Shown: positions 19,571 to 28,833 of the stretch, one piece after another
Layout of the letters: each line of letters starts with the position of its first letter
Position numbering within the stretch: the stretch's first letter is position 1
From: Maricaulis sp.
GTDB lineage: Bacteria; Pseudomonadota; Alphaproteobacteria; Caulobacterales; Maricaulaceae
Reading direction: 5' to 3'
Assembly: GCF_030149515.1 (NCBI RefSeq)
Contig: NZ_JASBRI010000017.1
Location: 1 to 64,000, forward strand
Length of the DNA: 64,000 nucleotides
Notes under the pieces: generated by a model
Database searches by the model: none
The model's input: the letters and a program-made list of their open reading frames with translations, nothing else
Told to the model about the DNA's origin: nothing
Program-made: the position numbers and the translations under genes

Positions 19571-20320
19571 TCAGTCCTCCCGCACCACCCGTGCCTTGCC
19601 CCGGCCCAGGGCCAGCGCCTTGACCGCTCCGCGGAAGGTGCGCACCTCCTGCTCGGTCCATCGGCCGCGAATGAAGGCGTTGCGCAGGTTCTGCACCATC
19701 AGCGGCGTTTTCGACGGCGGATAGAAATAGCCCGCACGCTCGAGCTCATACTCGAAATGCTCGAACATGCCTTCCAGGTCCTCGCGCCGCGCGACGCCGG
19801 CGACGGGTTCGAATTCCGGTGGCAGGGCCTCGTCCGCCTTCCATTCGTAGGCGATGACGGCGACGGCCTGGGCAAGGTTCAGCGAGGAGAAACTGCGGTC
19901 GACCGGCAGGGTGATGATGGCGTCTGCCATGGTGACGGCCTCGTTGGGCAGGCCCGACTTCTCGCCCCCGAACATCACGCCCACCCGTTCGCCCGCCGCG
20001 ATCGCTGCGCGCATCTCGGCAACGGCCTCCCGCGCCGTAAGCACCGGTTTTTCCATGCCGCGCGGCCGGGCCGTGGTGGCATAGATGCGATTGAGGTCGT
20101 GCGTGGCATCGCCCAGGCGGTATTCCACACGGGCCCGGTCCAGCACCGGCGAACCGGCCGCCATCGTGACAGCCTTGTCGTTCGGCCAGCCGTCGCGCGG
20201 ATCGAGCACGATCAGCTCCGGCAAGCCGAAATTTCCCATCACCCGCGCCGCCGCACCGATATTCTCGCCCAGCTGGGGGGTGTGGAGTATGAATGCCGGC
20301 GTACCGGGGTTTGGGGTCAT
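19571..20320 (-). CDS. SPOUT RNA methyltransferase, TrmJ-like
   Basis: 249 aa. The SPOUT fold signatures are PAFILHTPQLGENIGAAARVMGNFG at the N-terminus and GVMFGGEKSGLPNEAVTMADAIITLPVD, then the knotted SSLNLAQAVAVIAYEW. This is the TrmJ/TrmH-type tRNA 2'-O-methyltransferase pattern. I infer tRNA position 32 as target from the family. It is divergent from icd. Confidence 0.85.
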   Translation of the reverse strand: MTPNPGTPAFILHTPQLGENIGAAARVMGNFGLPELIVLDPRDGWPNDKAVTMAAGSPVLDRARVEYRLGDATHDLNRIYATTARPRGMEKPVLTAREAVAEMRAAIAAGERVGVMFGGEKSGLPNEAVTMADAIITLPVDRSFSSLNLAQAVAVIAYEWKADEALPPEFEPVAGVARREDLEGMFEHFEYELERAGYFYPPSKTPLMVQNLRNAFIRGRWTEQEVRTFRGAVKALALGRGKARVVRED

Positions 20321-20429
20321 GGGACCGGGCCTTCACCTTGCGGCGCGCCGATGCTAGAGAGCGCGCGAATTTCCTGAATGCGCTGTCCTAGCGCGACTTC
20401 CGTACGTCCGAAAAGAAAGCAGAACACCC

Positions 20430-21650
20430 ATGGCGAAGATCAAAGTCGATACACCGGTCGTCGAGCTCGACGGCGACGAGATGACCCGCATCATCTGGCA
20501 GATGATCAAGGACAAGCTGATCCTGCCCTATCTCGACATTGATCTGGAATATTACGACCTCTCGATCCAGAAGCGGGACGAGACCGATGACCAGATCACG
20601 GTCGACGCCGCCAATGCGATCAAGAAATACGGTGTGGGCGTGAAATGCGCCACGATCACGCCGGACGAAGCCCGTGTGGAAGAATTCGGCCTGAAGAAGA
20701 TGTGGCGCTCGCCCAACGGCACGATCCGCAACATCCTCGGCGGCGTGGTCTTCCGCGAGCCCATCGTGATCTCCAACATTCCGCGCCTGGTCCCGGGCTG
20801 GCAGCAGCCGATGGTGATCGGCCGTCATGCCTTCGGCGACCAGTATCGCGCCACCGATTTCCTCGTCCCCGGCAAGGGCCGGCTGACCATGACCTTCACG
20901 CCGGAAGACGGTGGCGAACCGGTCGAATACGAGATCTTCAACTTCCCCTCCGCCGGCGTGGCGATGGGCATGTACAATCTCGACGAGTCGATCCGCGACT
21001 TCGCCCGCGCCTCGTTCAATTACGGCCTGCAGCGCGGCTGGCCGGTCTATCTCTCCACCAAGAACACGATCCTCAAGGCCTATGATGGCCGCTTCAAGGA
21101 CCTGTTCCAGGAGATCTATGACAGCGAATTCAAGGACGCCTTCCAGGCCAAGGGCATTTCCTACGAACACCGCCTGATCGACGACATGGTCGCGGCGGCG
21201 ATGAAATGGTCCGGCGGCTTCGTCTGGGCCTGCAAGAATTACGACGGCGACGTGCAGTCCGACACCGTGGCCCAGGGCTTCGGCTCGCTGGGCCTGATGA
21301 CCTCGGTGCTGATGAGCCCCGACGGCAAGACGGTGGAAGCGGAAGCGGCCCATGGCACCGTCACCCGCCACTACCGCCAGCATCAGCGCGGTGAGCAGAC
21401 CTCGACCAATTCCATCGCCTCGATCTTCGCCTGGACCCAGGGCCTGACGCATCGCGGCCGCATGGATGGCAATGACGAGCTGATGAAGTTCGCCAAGACG
21501 CTGGAAGAAACCATCATCAAGACGGTCGAAGCCGGCTACATGACCAAGGACCTGGCGCTCCTGGTCGGCGACCAGCAGGGCTGGCTGTCCACGGAAGGCT
21601 TCCTCGACAAGGTCGACGAGAATTTCCAGAAGGCGATGGCGTCAGCCTGA
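20430..21650 (+). CDS. icd: NADP-dependent isocitrate dehydrogenase
   Basis: 406 aa. Oxidative decarboxylation of isocitrate to 2-oxoglutarate in the TCA cycle. The dimeric eukaryote-like NADP-IDH type is seen from [34 protein letters not shown], the substrate- and metal-site segment [11 protein letters not shown] and [12 protein letters not shown]. The ATG at 20430 starts the conserved MAKIKV. A strong terminator follows. Confidence 0.97.
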   Translation: MAKIKVDTPVVELDGDEMTRIIWQMIKDKLILPYLDIDLEYYDLSIQKRDETDDQITVDAANAIKKYGVGVKCATITPDEARVEEFGLKKMWRSPNGTIRNILGGVVFREPIVISNIPRLVPGWQQPMVIGRHAFGDQYRATDFLVPGKGRLTMTFTPEDGGEPVEYEIFNFPSAGVAMGMYNLDESIRDFARASFNYGLQRGWPVYLSTKNTILKAYDGRFKDLFQEIYDSEFKDAFQAKGISYEHRLIDDMVAAAMKWSGGFVWACKNYDGDVQSDTVAQGFGSLGLMTSVLMSPDGKTVEAEAAHGTVTRHYRQHQRGEQTSTNSIASIFAWTQGLTHRGRMDGNDELMKFAKTLEETIIKTVEAGYMTKDLALLVGDQQGWLSTEGFLDKVDENFQKAMASA

Positions 21651-21675
21651 ACCTGCACAAATTCTCTGTGAACAA

Positions 21676-21708
21676 GGGGCGCGAACCGCAGGGCTCGCGC
21701 CCTTTTTC
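21676..21708 (+). terminator. Rho-independent terminator of icd
   Basis: GGGCGCGA (21677-21684) pairs with TCGCGCCC (21695-21702), followed by TTTTT. It is well placed after the icd stop. Confidence 0.9.
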
Positions 21709-21791
21709 ATGGGCTTCCGGTCCGTGCCGGGAATTTACTTGAGCCTTCACGCGCCGGCGATCTATTGTCGGGCCCTTGGAGGTAGAAGAGC

Positions 21792-22214
21792 GTGAACTTC
21801 AGGTTTGAGTTCGAGCCGCAGAACAGCCTGTGCGTCTACCGCCTGTCGGGTCAGATATCCGTAGAGGGCGTGCTCGACGGCTATTCCGCTGCACGGCAGC
21901 ATCCCGGCTGGTCCGAAAGCTATGACTATCTGTCCGTACTGGAGCATGTCAGGCTTGGTGACATGTCGCCGGAAATGACGGGCGAACTGGCGCAGCGCAT
22001 GCTCGAACGCGACGTGCCCCCACCATCGCACAATCGCCGCAGCGCCATCGTGTGCAACGATCCGCTGTCTCACGGCATCATCGCCTTCTGGCAGCGCACG
22101 GCTCCACAACGGCAATTGACCGAAGAGCGGCTCTTTGAGTTCGAAGATCTGGCAAGGGACTGGCTGAGCGCCGCGCGCAACTCCGTTTCCGGACAGAGCC
22201 GGAACGCGGTATAG
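21792..22214 (+). CDS. STAS/SpoIIAA-like protein of unknown function (paralogue 1)
   Basis: 140 aa with a GTG start; GGAGG sits 9 nt upstream. FRFEFEPQNSLCVYRLSGQISVEGVLDGY resembles the first strands of SpoIIAA/STAS-like domains. It shares the G-Q/H-I/V-S, P-W/Y-S, YD-L-V and LGD pattern with the gene at 22386, so the two are tandem paralogues. A function cannot be assigned. Confidence 0.6.
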   Translation: MNFRFEFEPQNSLCVYRLSGQISVEGVLDGYSAARQHPGWSESYDYLSVLEHVRLGDMSPEMTGELAQRMLERDVPPPSHNRRSAIVCNDPLSHGIIAFWQRTAPQRQLTEERLFEFEDLARDWLSAARNSVSGQSRNAV

Positions 22215-22385
22215 CCCCGGCCGAAAACGCCCTCGACCAGGTCGCGTGAAAACCGTCCGGCGATGGCCGGCCGGCCCTCTCCCCCCTTCGCGAGCGTGTG
22301 AAAATGGGCGGCTCCGGCACGTTTCGCCCTTTTTCCTGGCCCCGAAGCGACATATCTTTTGTCCAGCGTTGTCAGGGGTGCGGCT

Positions 22386-22775
22386 TTGGGCAGTGACTTC
22401 AAGATCGACACCGGCGGTCGGCTGATCGACTGGCGCATTGGCGGTCACGTCTCGGCGGAGACGCTGAGCCAGAATTTCAACGCGCTTCTCTCCCGTCCCG
22501 ACTACTCGCCTGAATACGACATGCTGGTCATCATCCGGCATGACGCCAGGCTGGGAGATCTGGACTTCGACGCCTTGCGGCAGTTCCAGGCCTACATGCA
22601 AACCCGCCGGGCCGAGGTCGACGGCGATGCCGAGATCAAGGTCGCCATGGTGTTCGAACGCCCTGAACACATGGCCATTATCCAGCTTCACGCCATGAGC
22701 TACACACCGCATTCCCGCGCCGAGCTTCGCGCCTTTCCGGGCGAAACCGAGGCACGCGCCTGGCTGGAGGGTTGA
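22386..22775 (+). CDS. STAS/SpoIIAA-like protein of unknown function (paralogue 2)
   Basis: 129 aa. The TTG at 22386 is chosen because AGGGG precedes it by 7 nt; a TTG at 22359 would also be in frame. The sequence FKIDTGGRLIDWRIGGHVSAETLSQNF...PDYSPEYDMLVIIRHDARLGDLD aligns with the upstream paralogue. C-terminal AMVFERPEHMAIIQLHAMSY is a further conserved strand. No function known. Confidence 0.58.
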   Translation: MGSDFKIDTGGRLIDWRIGGHVSAETLSQNFNALLSRPDYSPEYDMLVIIRHDARLGDLDFDALRQFQAYMQTRRAEVDGDAEIKVAMVFERPEHMAIIQLHAMSYTPHSRAELRAFPGETEARAWLEG

Positions 22776-22821
22776 CGCACGCGCTGTCACACGAGAGGAC
22801 TCCCCTTGCGAGGGGCGAAGC

Positions 22822-23214
22822 ATGCATGACGATCTGACAGGCGTCTGGTTCGGCGAATACGCATATCCGGTCGATCAGCCACCGGTATCGTTCATCGCCA
22901 ATATCGACGAGCGCGACGGAAGCATTTCCGGCCGGGTGGATGAGCCCAACACGAACGGCATGCCCTTCACCGACAGGCTCTTCGCCCATCTCAGCGGAAC
23001 CCGCCAGGATGATTATGTCCTGCTGACCAAGACCTATGACGGGACAGGCGGCGTCACCCATTCGGTCACCTACACCGGACAGGTCAACGCCACCGGTGAC
23101 CTGATCGAAGGTATCTGGCGGACCGGCGGCTGGTCGGGCCGGTTTGCGATGTCCCGGCCCCAAGTGGGCAATGAGGAGAAGGCGGTCTCCGAACGCGAAA
23201 AGGCTGGCGCCTAG
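22822..23214 (+). CDS. Conserved hypothetical protein
   Basis: 130 aa. It appears to be a small beta-rich protein with repeated Gly/Trp strands: LTGVWFGEYAYP, SISGRVDEPNTNGMPF, YVLLTKTYDGTGGVTHSVTYTG, LIEGIWRTGGWSGRFAMSRP. I recognise no named domain. The last 4 nt overlap the convergent sigma-factor gene. A TGTCACA heptamer lies 30 bp upstream, but a matching -10 is missing. Confidence 0.6.
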   Translation: MHDDLTGVWFGEYAYPVDQPPVSFIANIDERDGSISGRVDEPNTNGMPFTDRLFAHLSGTRQDDYVLLTKTYDGTGGVTHSVTYTGQVNATGDLIEGIWRTGGWSGRFAMSRPQVGNEEKAVSEREKAGA

Positions 23215-24092
23215 GCGCGCCTGGGCAGTTTTTCGGGATTGCGCATCACGTAGATCCAGCCGATCCGGCCAGAATCGCTGCGGGCCGGCGTCACCGTCAT
23301 GATGAAATCCTCGGCCCCGCCCTCCAGAATCCCGATTGCAGGACACCCGTTGATCCACAAGACATCCGGCGGGCGGCTCGGCGGCTTGCGTGTGGCCAGC
23401 GCGTGCATCACCTGCGCCGTTTCCGCCGTGCCCATCAGCGGGCGCAGCGCCGCGCGAACCTTGCCGCCGCCATCGCTGATCGCCAGCACATCCTCGGCCA
23501 GGAGCGCCGCGATTGCTGCCAGGTCGCCCTTGGCGTAGGCCGTCATGATCCGTGCCAGCAGGGTCATGATGCTGTCCGGCGCCGAGCCTGGCCGGGCCGC
23601 ACTGTCGCGCGTCTTGCGCCGGGCACGCGTGACCAGCTGCCGGCAGGCCGGCTCGCTCTTGTCCAGTATCGCGGCAATCCCGGCGTATCCCGTGTCGAAG
23701 GCGTCGTGCAGGATGAATGCGGCCCGTTCGTCGGGCGTCAGGGCCTCCATGGCCCACAGGAGGGCGAGCTCCGCCTGCTGGGCGGTCTCCACCCGTTCGG
23801 CGAAATTTGCGGAGGGGTCCTCCAGCCAGGGCTCGGGCAGCCAGGGACCGGAATAGGTCTCCCGGCGCACCCTTGCCTTGCGCAGCGCGTCGATCGCCAG
23901 GCGGGTCGTGGCAGATGTCAGCCAGGCCTGGGGATTGTCGATCTGTGTCCTGTCCGCGCCGTCCCAGCGCAACCAGACCTCCTGCACCACATCCTCTGCC
24001 ACCATGCGCTCACCGAGCATACGATAGGCGATGGCCAGAAGACGCGGGCGTTCGGCCTGAAAGACCGGCAGATCGGAGGCAGCGGACGTCAT
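23211..24092 (-). CDS. ECF sigma factor, ECF41 group, with NTF2-like C-terminal domain
   Basis: 293 aa. Sigma region 2 (LLAIAYRMLGERMVAEDVVQEVWLRW) and region 4 (LTPDERAAFILHDAFDTGYAGIAAILDKSEPACRQLVTRARRK) are joined by the ECF41 linker WLPEP (84-88). The C-terminal SnoaL/NTF2-like extension has the group's DGGGK (207-211), NGCPA (248-252) and NPEKL (285-289). In ECF41 proteins this extension tunes sigma activity in place of an anti-sigma factor. It overlaps the upstream partner gene by 4 nt. Confidence 0.93.
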   Translation of the reverse strand: MTSAASDLPVFQAERPRLLAIAYRMLGERMVAEDVVQEVWLRWDGADRTQIDNPQAWLTSATTRLAIDALRKARVRRETYSGPWLPEPWLEDPSANFAERVETAQQAELALLWAMEALTPDERAAFILHDAFDTGYAGIAAILDKSEPACRQLVTRARRKTRDSAARPGSAPDSIMTLLARIMTAYAKGDLAAIAALLAEDVLAISDGGGKVRAALRPLMGTAETAQVMHALATRKPPSRPPDVLWINGCPAIGILEGGAEDFIMTVTPARSDSGRIGWIYVMRNPEKLPRRA

Positions 24093-25015
24093 GTGGCCAC
24101 GACTGTTTCGCTTTGACCGGCTACGTCAAGCGTCTGGCAGGCCGCGCCATAGCCCATCAGCTTCTTGAGCGTCGGATAGGTTCGCGAGACGACAACGGCC
24201 AGCGACAGCGCTGCCAGCCCGCTTTCCCCGAACCGGTCCAGCAATACCTCGCACTGCTCGACCGCAGCCGGATCGCCGGCGAGCACGGCCTCCACGTAAC
24301 GAAAACCCTGCACGGAGACCGCATCGGCCGCATCGAAATCCCGCCGGACAAGGGCTCGAAGCCGGTCCGGATCGGCCCCGTCGGCGAGAATCCTGTCGAT
24401 GGTGATCTGCGCACAGGGACCGCAGTCCTCGTGGAGTGCGGCGGCCAGGGACGCCCCGTGCAAGAGCGGCCGCGGCGTGCCGGTCTGCAATCCGCCCAGC
24501 CTTTGCAGTGCCGCCAGGAACGGCACGGCGTCCGGCGCGAGATCGACAAGGCGGTGCTGATAGGTGGCGTCGTAGGTCCACTGGCGTTCGAACTTTCGCA
24601 GGGCGTTATGGACCAGGCCGCCCATGCCCGCACCCAGCCCGTCTAGCGGGGCGCGTACGGCCAGGCCGGTCAGGATTGCGGCAGGGGCGATCACGCCGCC
24701 CAGCTCCGTCGCCCAGATCGCCGGCGACGCTGCACCGTGAATTGCCAGGGCGATCAGGTGAAACAGCGCATGCAGCACCGGCCAGGCCAAACCGGCGGCG
24801 ACCAGCGCACGCTGGCGTGCCCACACGCCGAAGCCGACCAGACCGCCGGAGACCAGAAAGGCAAAGCCGATATCGACGATGAAGTGGAAATTATAGCCGC
24901 CGGTGGCGCTGACACCCGGTGTCGTGCCGAACCAGGATTGCGGCCCCGCCAGCATGGCCAGGCCATTGGCCAGATAGAAGATGGCGCCGAGATAAAGAAG
25001 ACTGCGTTGGAACAT
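24089..25015 (-). CDS. Membrane-anchored AhpD/carboxymuconolactone-decarboxylase-like protein (ECF41 partner)
   Basis: 308 aa. Four transmembrane segments (about 5-23, 44-66, 69-93, 106-121) are fused to a soluble domain with an EDCGPC-type redox motif (196-201), as in AhpD/CMD proteins. ECF41 genes usually sit beside a CMD, oxidoreductase or epimerase gene. Here the CMD domain has become membrane-anchored. It is first in a two-gene operon whose promoter fits the ECF41 consensus. The substrate is unknown; peroxide or alkyl-hydroperoxide defence is a plausible role. Confidence 0.75.
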   Translation of the reverse strand: MFQRSLLYLGAIFYLANGLAMLAGPQSWFGTTPGVSATGGYNFHFIVDIGFAFLVSGGLVGFGVWARQRALVAAGLAWPVLHALFHLIALAIHGAASPAIWATELGGVIAPAAILTGLAVRAPLDGLGAGMGGLVHNALRKFERQWTYDATYQHRLVDLAPDAVPFLAALQRLGGLQTGTPRPLLHGASLAAALHEDCGPCAQITIDRILADGADPDRLRALVRRDFDAADAVSVQGFRYVEAVLAGDPAAVEQCEVLLDRFGESGLAALSLAVVVSRTYPTLKKLMGYGAACQTLDVAGQSETVVAT

Positions 25016-25041
25016 CTGGAACTCCCTTGCTTCAGGGACCA

Positions 25042-25068
25042 GACGTGCCGGCCTACCGGATTGTGACA
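25042..25068 (-). promoter_or_regulatory. Predicted ECF41-dependent promoter
   Basis: Reading the minus strand, TGTCACA (25062-25068) is followed by a 16-bp spacer and CGTC (25042-25045), exactly the known ECF41 promoter pattern. It lies 27 bp ahead of the membrane-anchored CMD gene, giving an autoregulated operon. Confidence 0.8.
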
Positions 25069-25081
25069 GGGTCGACGCAGT

Positions 25082-25531
25082 TTATTCAGCCGAGCGCTTC
25101 AGTGTGACAAATGTCTCGGCCTCGATCCGCCAGTCGAGGCCATCGAAACGCCATTTCGCGAAATAGCGGCCGGAATAGCGGATCGACATCCCGTCCGTCG
25201 ACCAGGCGCCGTGCCAGCGTCCGGTCTCGGCGGCCAGCTGGCCGTCCTCGCCGATTTCGATGCGAGCCGGTGCGCGCACATAGGCCACATCCGGCATCTG
25301 GGTGAAAATCGACTGCCAGGCTTCCAGCTGGGCCGCCCGGCCCCGGATCAGCTGGGCCTCGTCGCCCGGCACGAGTAGCGCATCCTCGGTCAGGACGGCC
25401 TCGACCGCGCCCAGCGTGCGTGTTTCCAGTGCCGCGTTGAACGCCTGGCGCGCTGCCGCGACAGCGCGTCCGGCATTCTTGTCACCGACAATCTGGACGC
25501 CGGATCCCGCTGGCTTCGCCTTGCGCGGCAT
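25082..25531 (-). CDS. NTF2-like (SgcJ/DUF4440-type) protein
   Basis: 149 aa, the cone-shaped NTF2 fold: AGRAVAAARQAFNAALETRTLGAVEAVLTEDALLVPGDEAQLIRGR, ending WRFDGLDWRIEAETFVTLKR. The ligand is not known. Its ATG overlaps the alaS stop (TGATG arrangement), so its translation is coupled to alanyl-tRNA synthetase, an unusual partner for such a protein. Confidence 0.75.
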   Translation of the reverse strand: MPRKAKPAGSGVQIVGDKNAGRAVAAARQAFNAALETRTLGAVEAVLTEDALLVPGDEAQLIRGRAAQLEAWQSIFTQMPDVAYVRAPARIEIGEDGQLAAETGRWHGAWSTDGMSIRYSGRYFAKWRFDGLDWRIEAETFVTLKRSAE

Positions 25532-28185
25532 CAACCGGCGAGGGCGGCGCGGATGGCGTCGAGGCCGGCTCCCGCCTTCGAGCCGTCCGGACCGCCGGCC
25601 TGGGCAAAATCGGGACGCCCGCCACCGCCCTTGCCGCCCACGGCAGCCGAACCGGCCTGAACGAGCGACACAGCGCTGAGCTGGTCCTTGAGATCGTCGG
25701 TCACGCCAACCGCCAGGGCGGCCTTGCCGTCATTGACACCGATGAAGGCGGCAACGCCGGAGCCCATCTGGGCCTTGGCCTCATCGATCAGGCCGCGCAA
25801 ATCCTTGCCGCCCACGCCTTCGACGACGCGGCCGATGAATTTGATGCCGTTCACCTCTTCCGGTCCGGCCGGGGCCGCGCCATTGCCGCCGCCCATGGCG
25901 AGCTGTTTCTTGGCTTCGGCCAGCTGGCGTTCGAGCTTCTTGCGCTCGTCCAGCAGGGCAGTCACGCGAGCGGGAAGATCGGCCGTGGTTACTTTCAGGG
26001 CATCCGCCGCCGCGCGGGCATAGCCGATCTGTTCCTCGACATGGCGGCGCGCCGTCTCGCCGGTGAGTGCCTCGATCCGGCGCACGCCGGAGGAGACCGA
26101 CGTTTCCGATACGATCTTGAACAGGCCGATATCGCCCGTGCGCGCGACATGGGTGCCCCCGCACAGTTCGACCGAATAGGGCTTGTCAGCCTCGTCCAGC
26201 GCCCGGCCCATCGTGAGCACGCGGACCTTGTCTCCATATTTTTCGCCGAACAGGGCCAGCGCGCCGGCCTCGATCGCCGCGTCGGGGCTCATCTCGCGCG
26301 TCGAGACGGCGGCATTCTGGCGGATCACCGCATTGACCTGCGTCTCGATGGCGGCGATTTCGGCGGCCGTGACGGCCTTGTTGTGACTGAAGTCGAAGCG
26401 CAGCCGGTCCGGACCGACATAAGACCCCTTCTGGGTCACATGCGGCCCCAGCACGTCGCGCAGGGCCGCGTGAACCAGGTGCGTCGCCGAGTGATTGGAC
26501 TTGGTAGCCGTGCGGCGCGGCGCATCGACCACGAGCCTGGCCTGGTCGCCCAGCGTCACCTCGCCCTTTTCCATCACACCGATATGGGCATGCAGGTCGC
26601 CGGCGCGCTTCTGGGTGTCCTCGACGCGGAAGACCGCGCCGTCGGCAAACGCGATCAGGCCGTTATCGCCGCACTGGCCGCCGCTTTCGCCATAGAAGGG
26701 TGTCCGGTCGAAGACGAGTTCGCCGCTCTGGCCCTCGCCCAGCGCCTTGGCCTCGGCACCGCCGGCGACAATGGCGAGGAGCTTGCCCTCGCCGTGCGTA
26801 CCGTCATAGCCGAGAAACTCCGATGCGCCGGCCTTGCCGCGAACGCCGAACCAGACGGCTTCGGGCGCCACATCGCCGGAGGAGAACTTGCTGGCGCGGG
26901 CATCGGCGCGCTGCTTGTTCATGGCCTTGTCGAAACCGGCTTCATCGACCGTCATGCCCTTGGCGCGCAGCGCATCCTGGGTGAGGTCGAGCGGAAATCC
27001 GTAGGTGTCGTAGAGTTTGAACGCGGTCGCGCCGGGCAGTACACCGCCCTCGCCCAGGCCTTCCGTGGCGTCTTCCAGCAGTGCCAGCCCGCGGCCGAGC
27101 GTGCGCTGGAAACGCTCCTCCTCGACCTTGAGCGTATCTTCCAGCAGGGCCTGGGCCCGGCCCAGTTCAGGATAGGCATCGCCCATCTCGGCCTTGAGGG
27201 CGGGAACGAGTTTCCACATCACCGGTTCGTCGGCGCCCAGAAGGTGCGCATGGCGCATGGCGCGGCGCATGATCCGGCGCAGGACATAGCCCCGGCCCTC
27301 ATTCGAGGGCGAAACGCCGTCGGCCATCATGAAACAGGTCGAACGCAGATGGTCGGCGATCACGCGGTGGCTGGCCAGGGCATCGCCTTCCGCCTTGACC
27401 CCCAGCACGTCCTCACCGGCCCGGATCAGGTTGGCGAACAGGTCGACATCGTAATTATTGTGCTTGCCCTGAAGTATGGCAGCGATGCGCTCCAGCCCCA
27501 TGCCGGTATCGATGGAGGGTTTGGGCAGATCGATGCGCGTGTCCGCGTCGATCTGTTCGAACTGCATGAAGACGAGATTCCAGATCTCGATGAAACGGTC
27601 GCCGTCCTCGTCCGGCGAACCGGGCGGGCCGCCGGGTATCTCCGGGCCGTGATCGAAGAATATTTCCGAACACGGGCCGCACGGACCGGTATCGCCCATG
27701 GACCAGAAATTATCGGAGGTCGCGATGCCGATGATCTTCTCGTCCGGCAGGCCGGCGATCTTGCGCCAGAGCGCCCGCGCCTCCTCGTCCTCCGAGAAGA
27801 CCGTGACCAGGAGCTTGTCCTTGGGCAGGGCGAATTCCCGGGTGACCAGCTCCCAGGCATGGTGGATCGCCTTTTCCTTGAAATAGTCGCCGAAGGAGAA
27901 ATTCCCCAGCATTTCGAAGAAGGTGTGGTGGCGGGCCGTATAGCCCACATTGTCGAGATCGTTGTGTTTGCCGCCGGCGCGCACGCATTTCTGCGATGTC
28001 GTCGCGCGCGGAATGGCGCGCGTTTCCTTGCCGGTGAAGACATTCTTGAACGGCACCATGCCCGCATTCACGAACAGCAGGGTCGGATCGTCCTGCGGCA
28101 CCAGCGGGGCCGACTGCACCACTTCGTGCTCGTGACCGGCGAAGTAGTCGAGAAAGGTGGCACGGATGTCGCGCAGGCTGGCCAT
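25531..28185 (-). CDS. alaS: Alanyl-tRNA synthetase
   Basis: 884 aa, the usual length. Class II catalytic core ([20 protein letters not shown]...RVSPFVKNVFTG-like stretches), editing domain with HxxxH and CGGTHVxxTGDI near residue 660 ([17 protein letters not shown]), and C-terminal C-Ala with [14 protein letters not shown]. The start is placed at MASLRD rather than at the upstream frame start at 28245. A possible promoter is at 28263-28291. Confidence 0.97.
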   Translation of the reverse strand: MASLRDIRATFLDYFAGHEHEVVQSAPLVPQDDPTLLFVNAGMVPFKNVFTGKETRAIPRATTSQKCVRAGGKHNDLDNVGYTARHHTFFEMLGNFSFGDYFKEKAIHHAWELVTREFALPKDKLLVTVFSEDEEARALWRKIAGLPDEKIIGIATSDNFWSMGDTGPCGPCSEIFFDHGPEIPGGPPGSPDEDGDRFIEIWNLVFMQFEQIDADTRIDLPKPSIDTGMGLERIAAILQGKHNNYDVDLFANLIRAGEDVLGVKAEGDALASHRVIADHLRSTCFMMADGVSPSNEGRGYVLRRIMRRAMRHAHLLGADEPVMWKLVPALKAEMGDAYPELGRAQALLEDTLKVEEERFQRTLGRGLALLEDATEGLGEGGVLPGATAFKLYDTYGFPLDLTQDALRAKGMTVDEAGFDKAMNKQRADARASKFSSGDVAPEAVWFGVRGKAGASEFLGYDGTHGEGKLLAIVAGGAEAKALGEGQSGELVFDRTPFYGESGGQCGDNGLIAFADGAVFRVEDTQKRAGDLHAHIGVMEKGEVTLGDQARLVVDAPRRTATKSNHSATHLVHAALRDVLGPHVTQKGSYVGPDRLRFDFSHNKAVTAAEIAAIETQVNAVIRQNAAVSTREMSPDAAIEAGALALFGEKYGDKVRVLTMGRALDEADKPYSVELCGGTHVARTGDIGLFKIVSETSVSSGVRRIEALTGETARRHVEEQIGYARAAADALKVTTADLPARVTALLDERKKLERQLAEAKKQLAMGGGNGAAPAGPEEVNGIKFIGRVVEGVGGKDLRGLIDEAKAQMGSGVAAFIGVNDGKAALAVGVTDDLKDQLSAVSLVQAGSAAVGGKGGGGRPDFAQAGGPDGSKAGAGLDAIRAALAG

Positions 28186-28262
28186 GGAATTTGCGTCCGT
28201 CGAGTTGCTGGTCGTGCGGGACGGGACTTGTCGCCCATGCCACACATGTTGTCATCAGGAGA

Positions 28263-28291
28263 CATATAAAAACCTGCACCGCGCTGGCCAA
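28263..28291 (-). promoter_or_regulatory. Possible promoter of alaS
   Basis: On the minus strand TTGGCC (28286-28291) and TATATG (28263-28268) are separated by 17 bp. The -10 is the only strongly AT-rich hexamer in this stretch. It lies about 80 bp upstream of the alaS start. Confidence 0.35.
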
Positions 28292-28833
28292 GCGCGGCGT
28301 CAGGGGAGAGCTGTGATTGGGTGACAGGACGGCGAACCCGGCGTGGTCCTCCCCCGCCTTTCCACGCCCCGTTTTCCCCGGCCTTGCGCCGGGCCCGGCC
28401 GAGGGGGGAACGGGCTCACCGGGAGCGACGGTTCCGCAGCGATGACGCCATGCCGCCTTCGCATGGCCCGCAACGGGGTCCGGGGGAGCGTGTTCTTCTG
28501 CTTACCCTTCTCCGCGCATCGCCCGGCCGCGGAACCGGGATCTCCTGCATGTCCGCTTCGCCCGGGTCCTCGGCCGGAGCGTCCTGGACAGGGCGTGCCG
28601 CGCTTCCGGTAGAAGGGCGTTGGTGGAGAACAGGCCCGGCCGTCCCGCGGGCTCGTCCCGGCGAAGGCCGGAATGACCGGGATGGCACGGTCGCAGAGCG
28701 CCGGAACCGTATGGGTGGCCAACCGCCTGCCATGGCCTGAAACCGCAGCCTGAAGCCGCGAAGGAAACACCCCTCCCGGTGTGCAGAAAGGGCGTTTCGT
28801 TTTCGGATTTGTCCGGCTTCACATCCCGCAGAA
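28292..28833. other. Gene-poor gap between alaS and recA
   Basis: About 540 bp without a supportable gene; open frames here are GC-rich shadows. It contains a degenerate repeat (28655-28680, GTCCCGGCGAAGGCCGG..) related to the large palindrome at 5315. A weak stem GAAAC..GTTTC (about 28762-28799) after recA could act as its terminator, but no clear T-run accompanies it. Confidence 0.4.

Noticed and set aside
22785-22791. TGTCACA upstream of the gene at 22822 as a second ECF41 promoter
   Set aside because: There is no CGTC at 16-17 bp spacing; CGAG at 17 bp is a poor match.
26041-28269. 742-codon open frame antisense to alaS
   Set aside because: Shadow of alaS codon use; the alanyl-tRNA synthetase is clear.
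28300-28770. Open frames in the alaS-recA gap
   Set aside because: Pro/Arg-rich shadows with no motif or ribosome binding site; I found no gene there.
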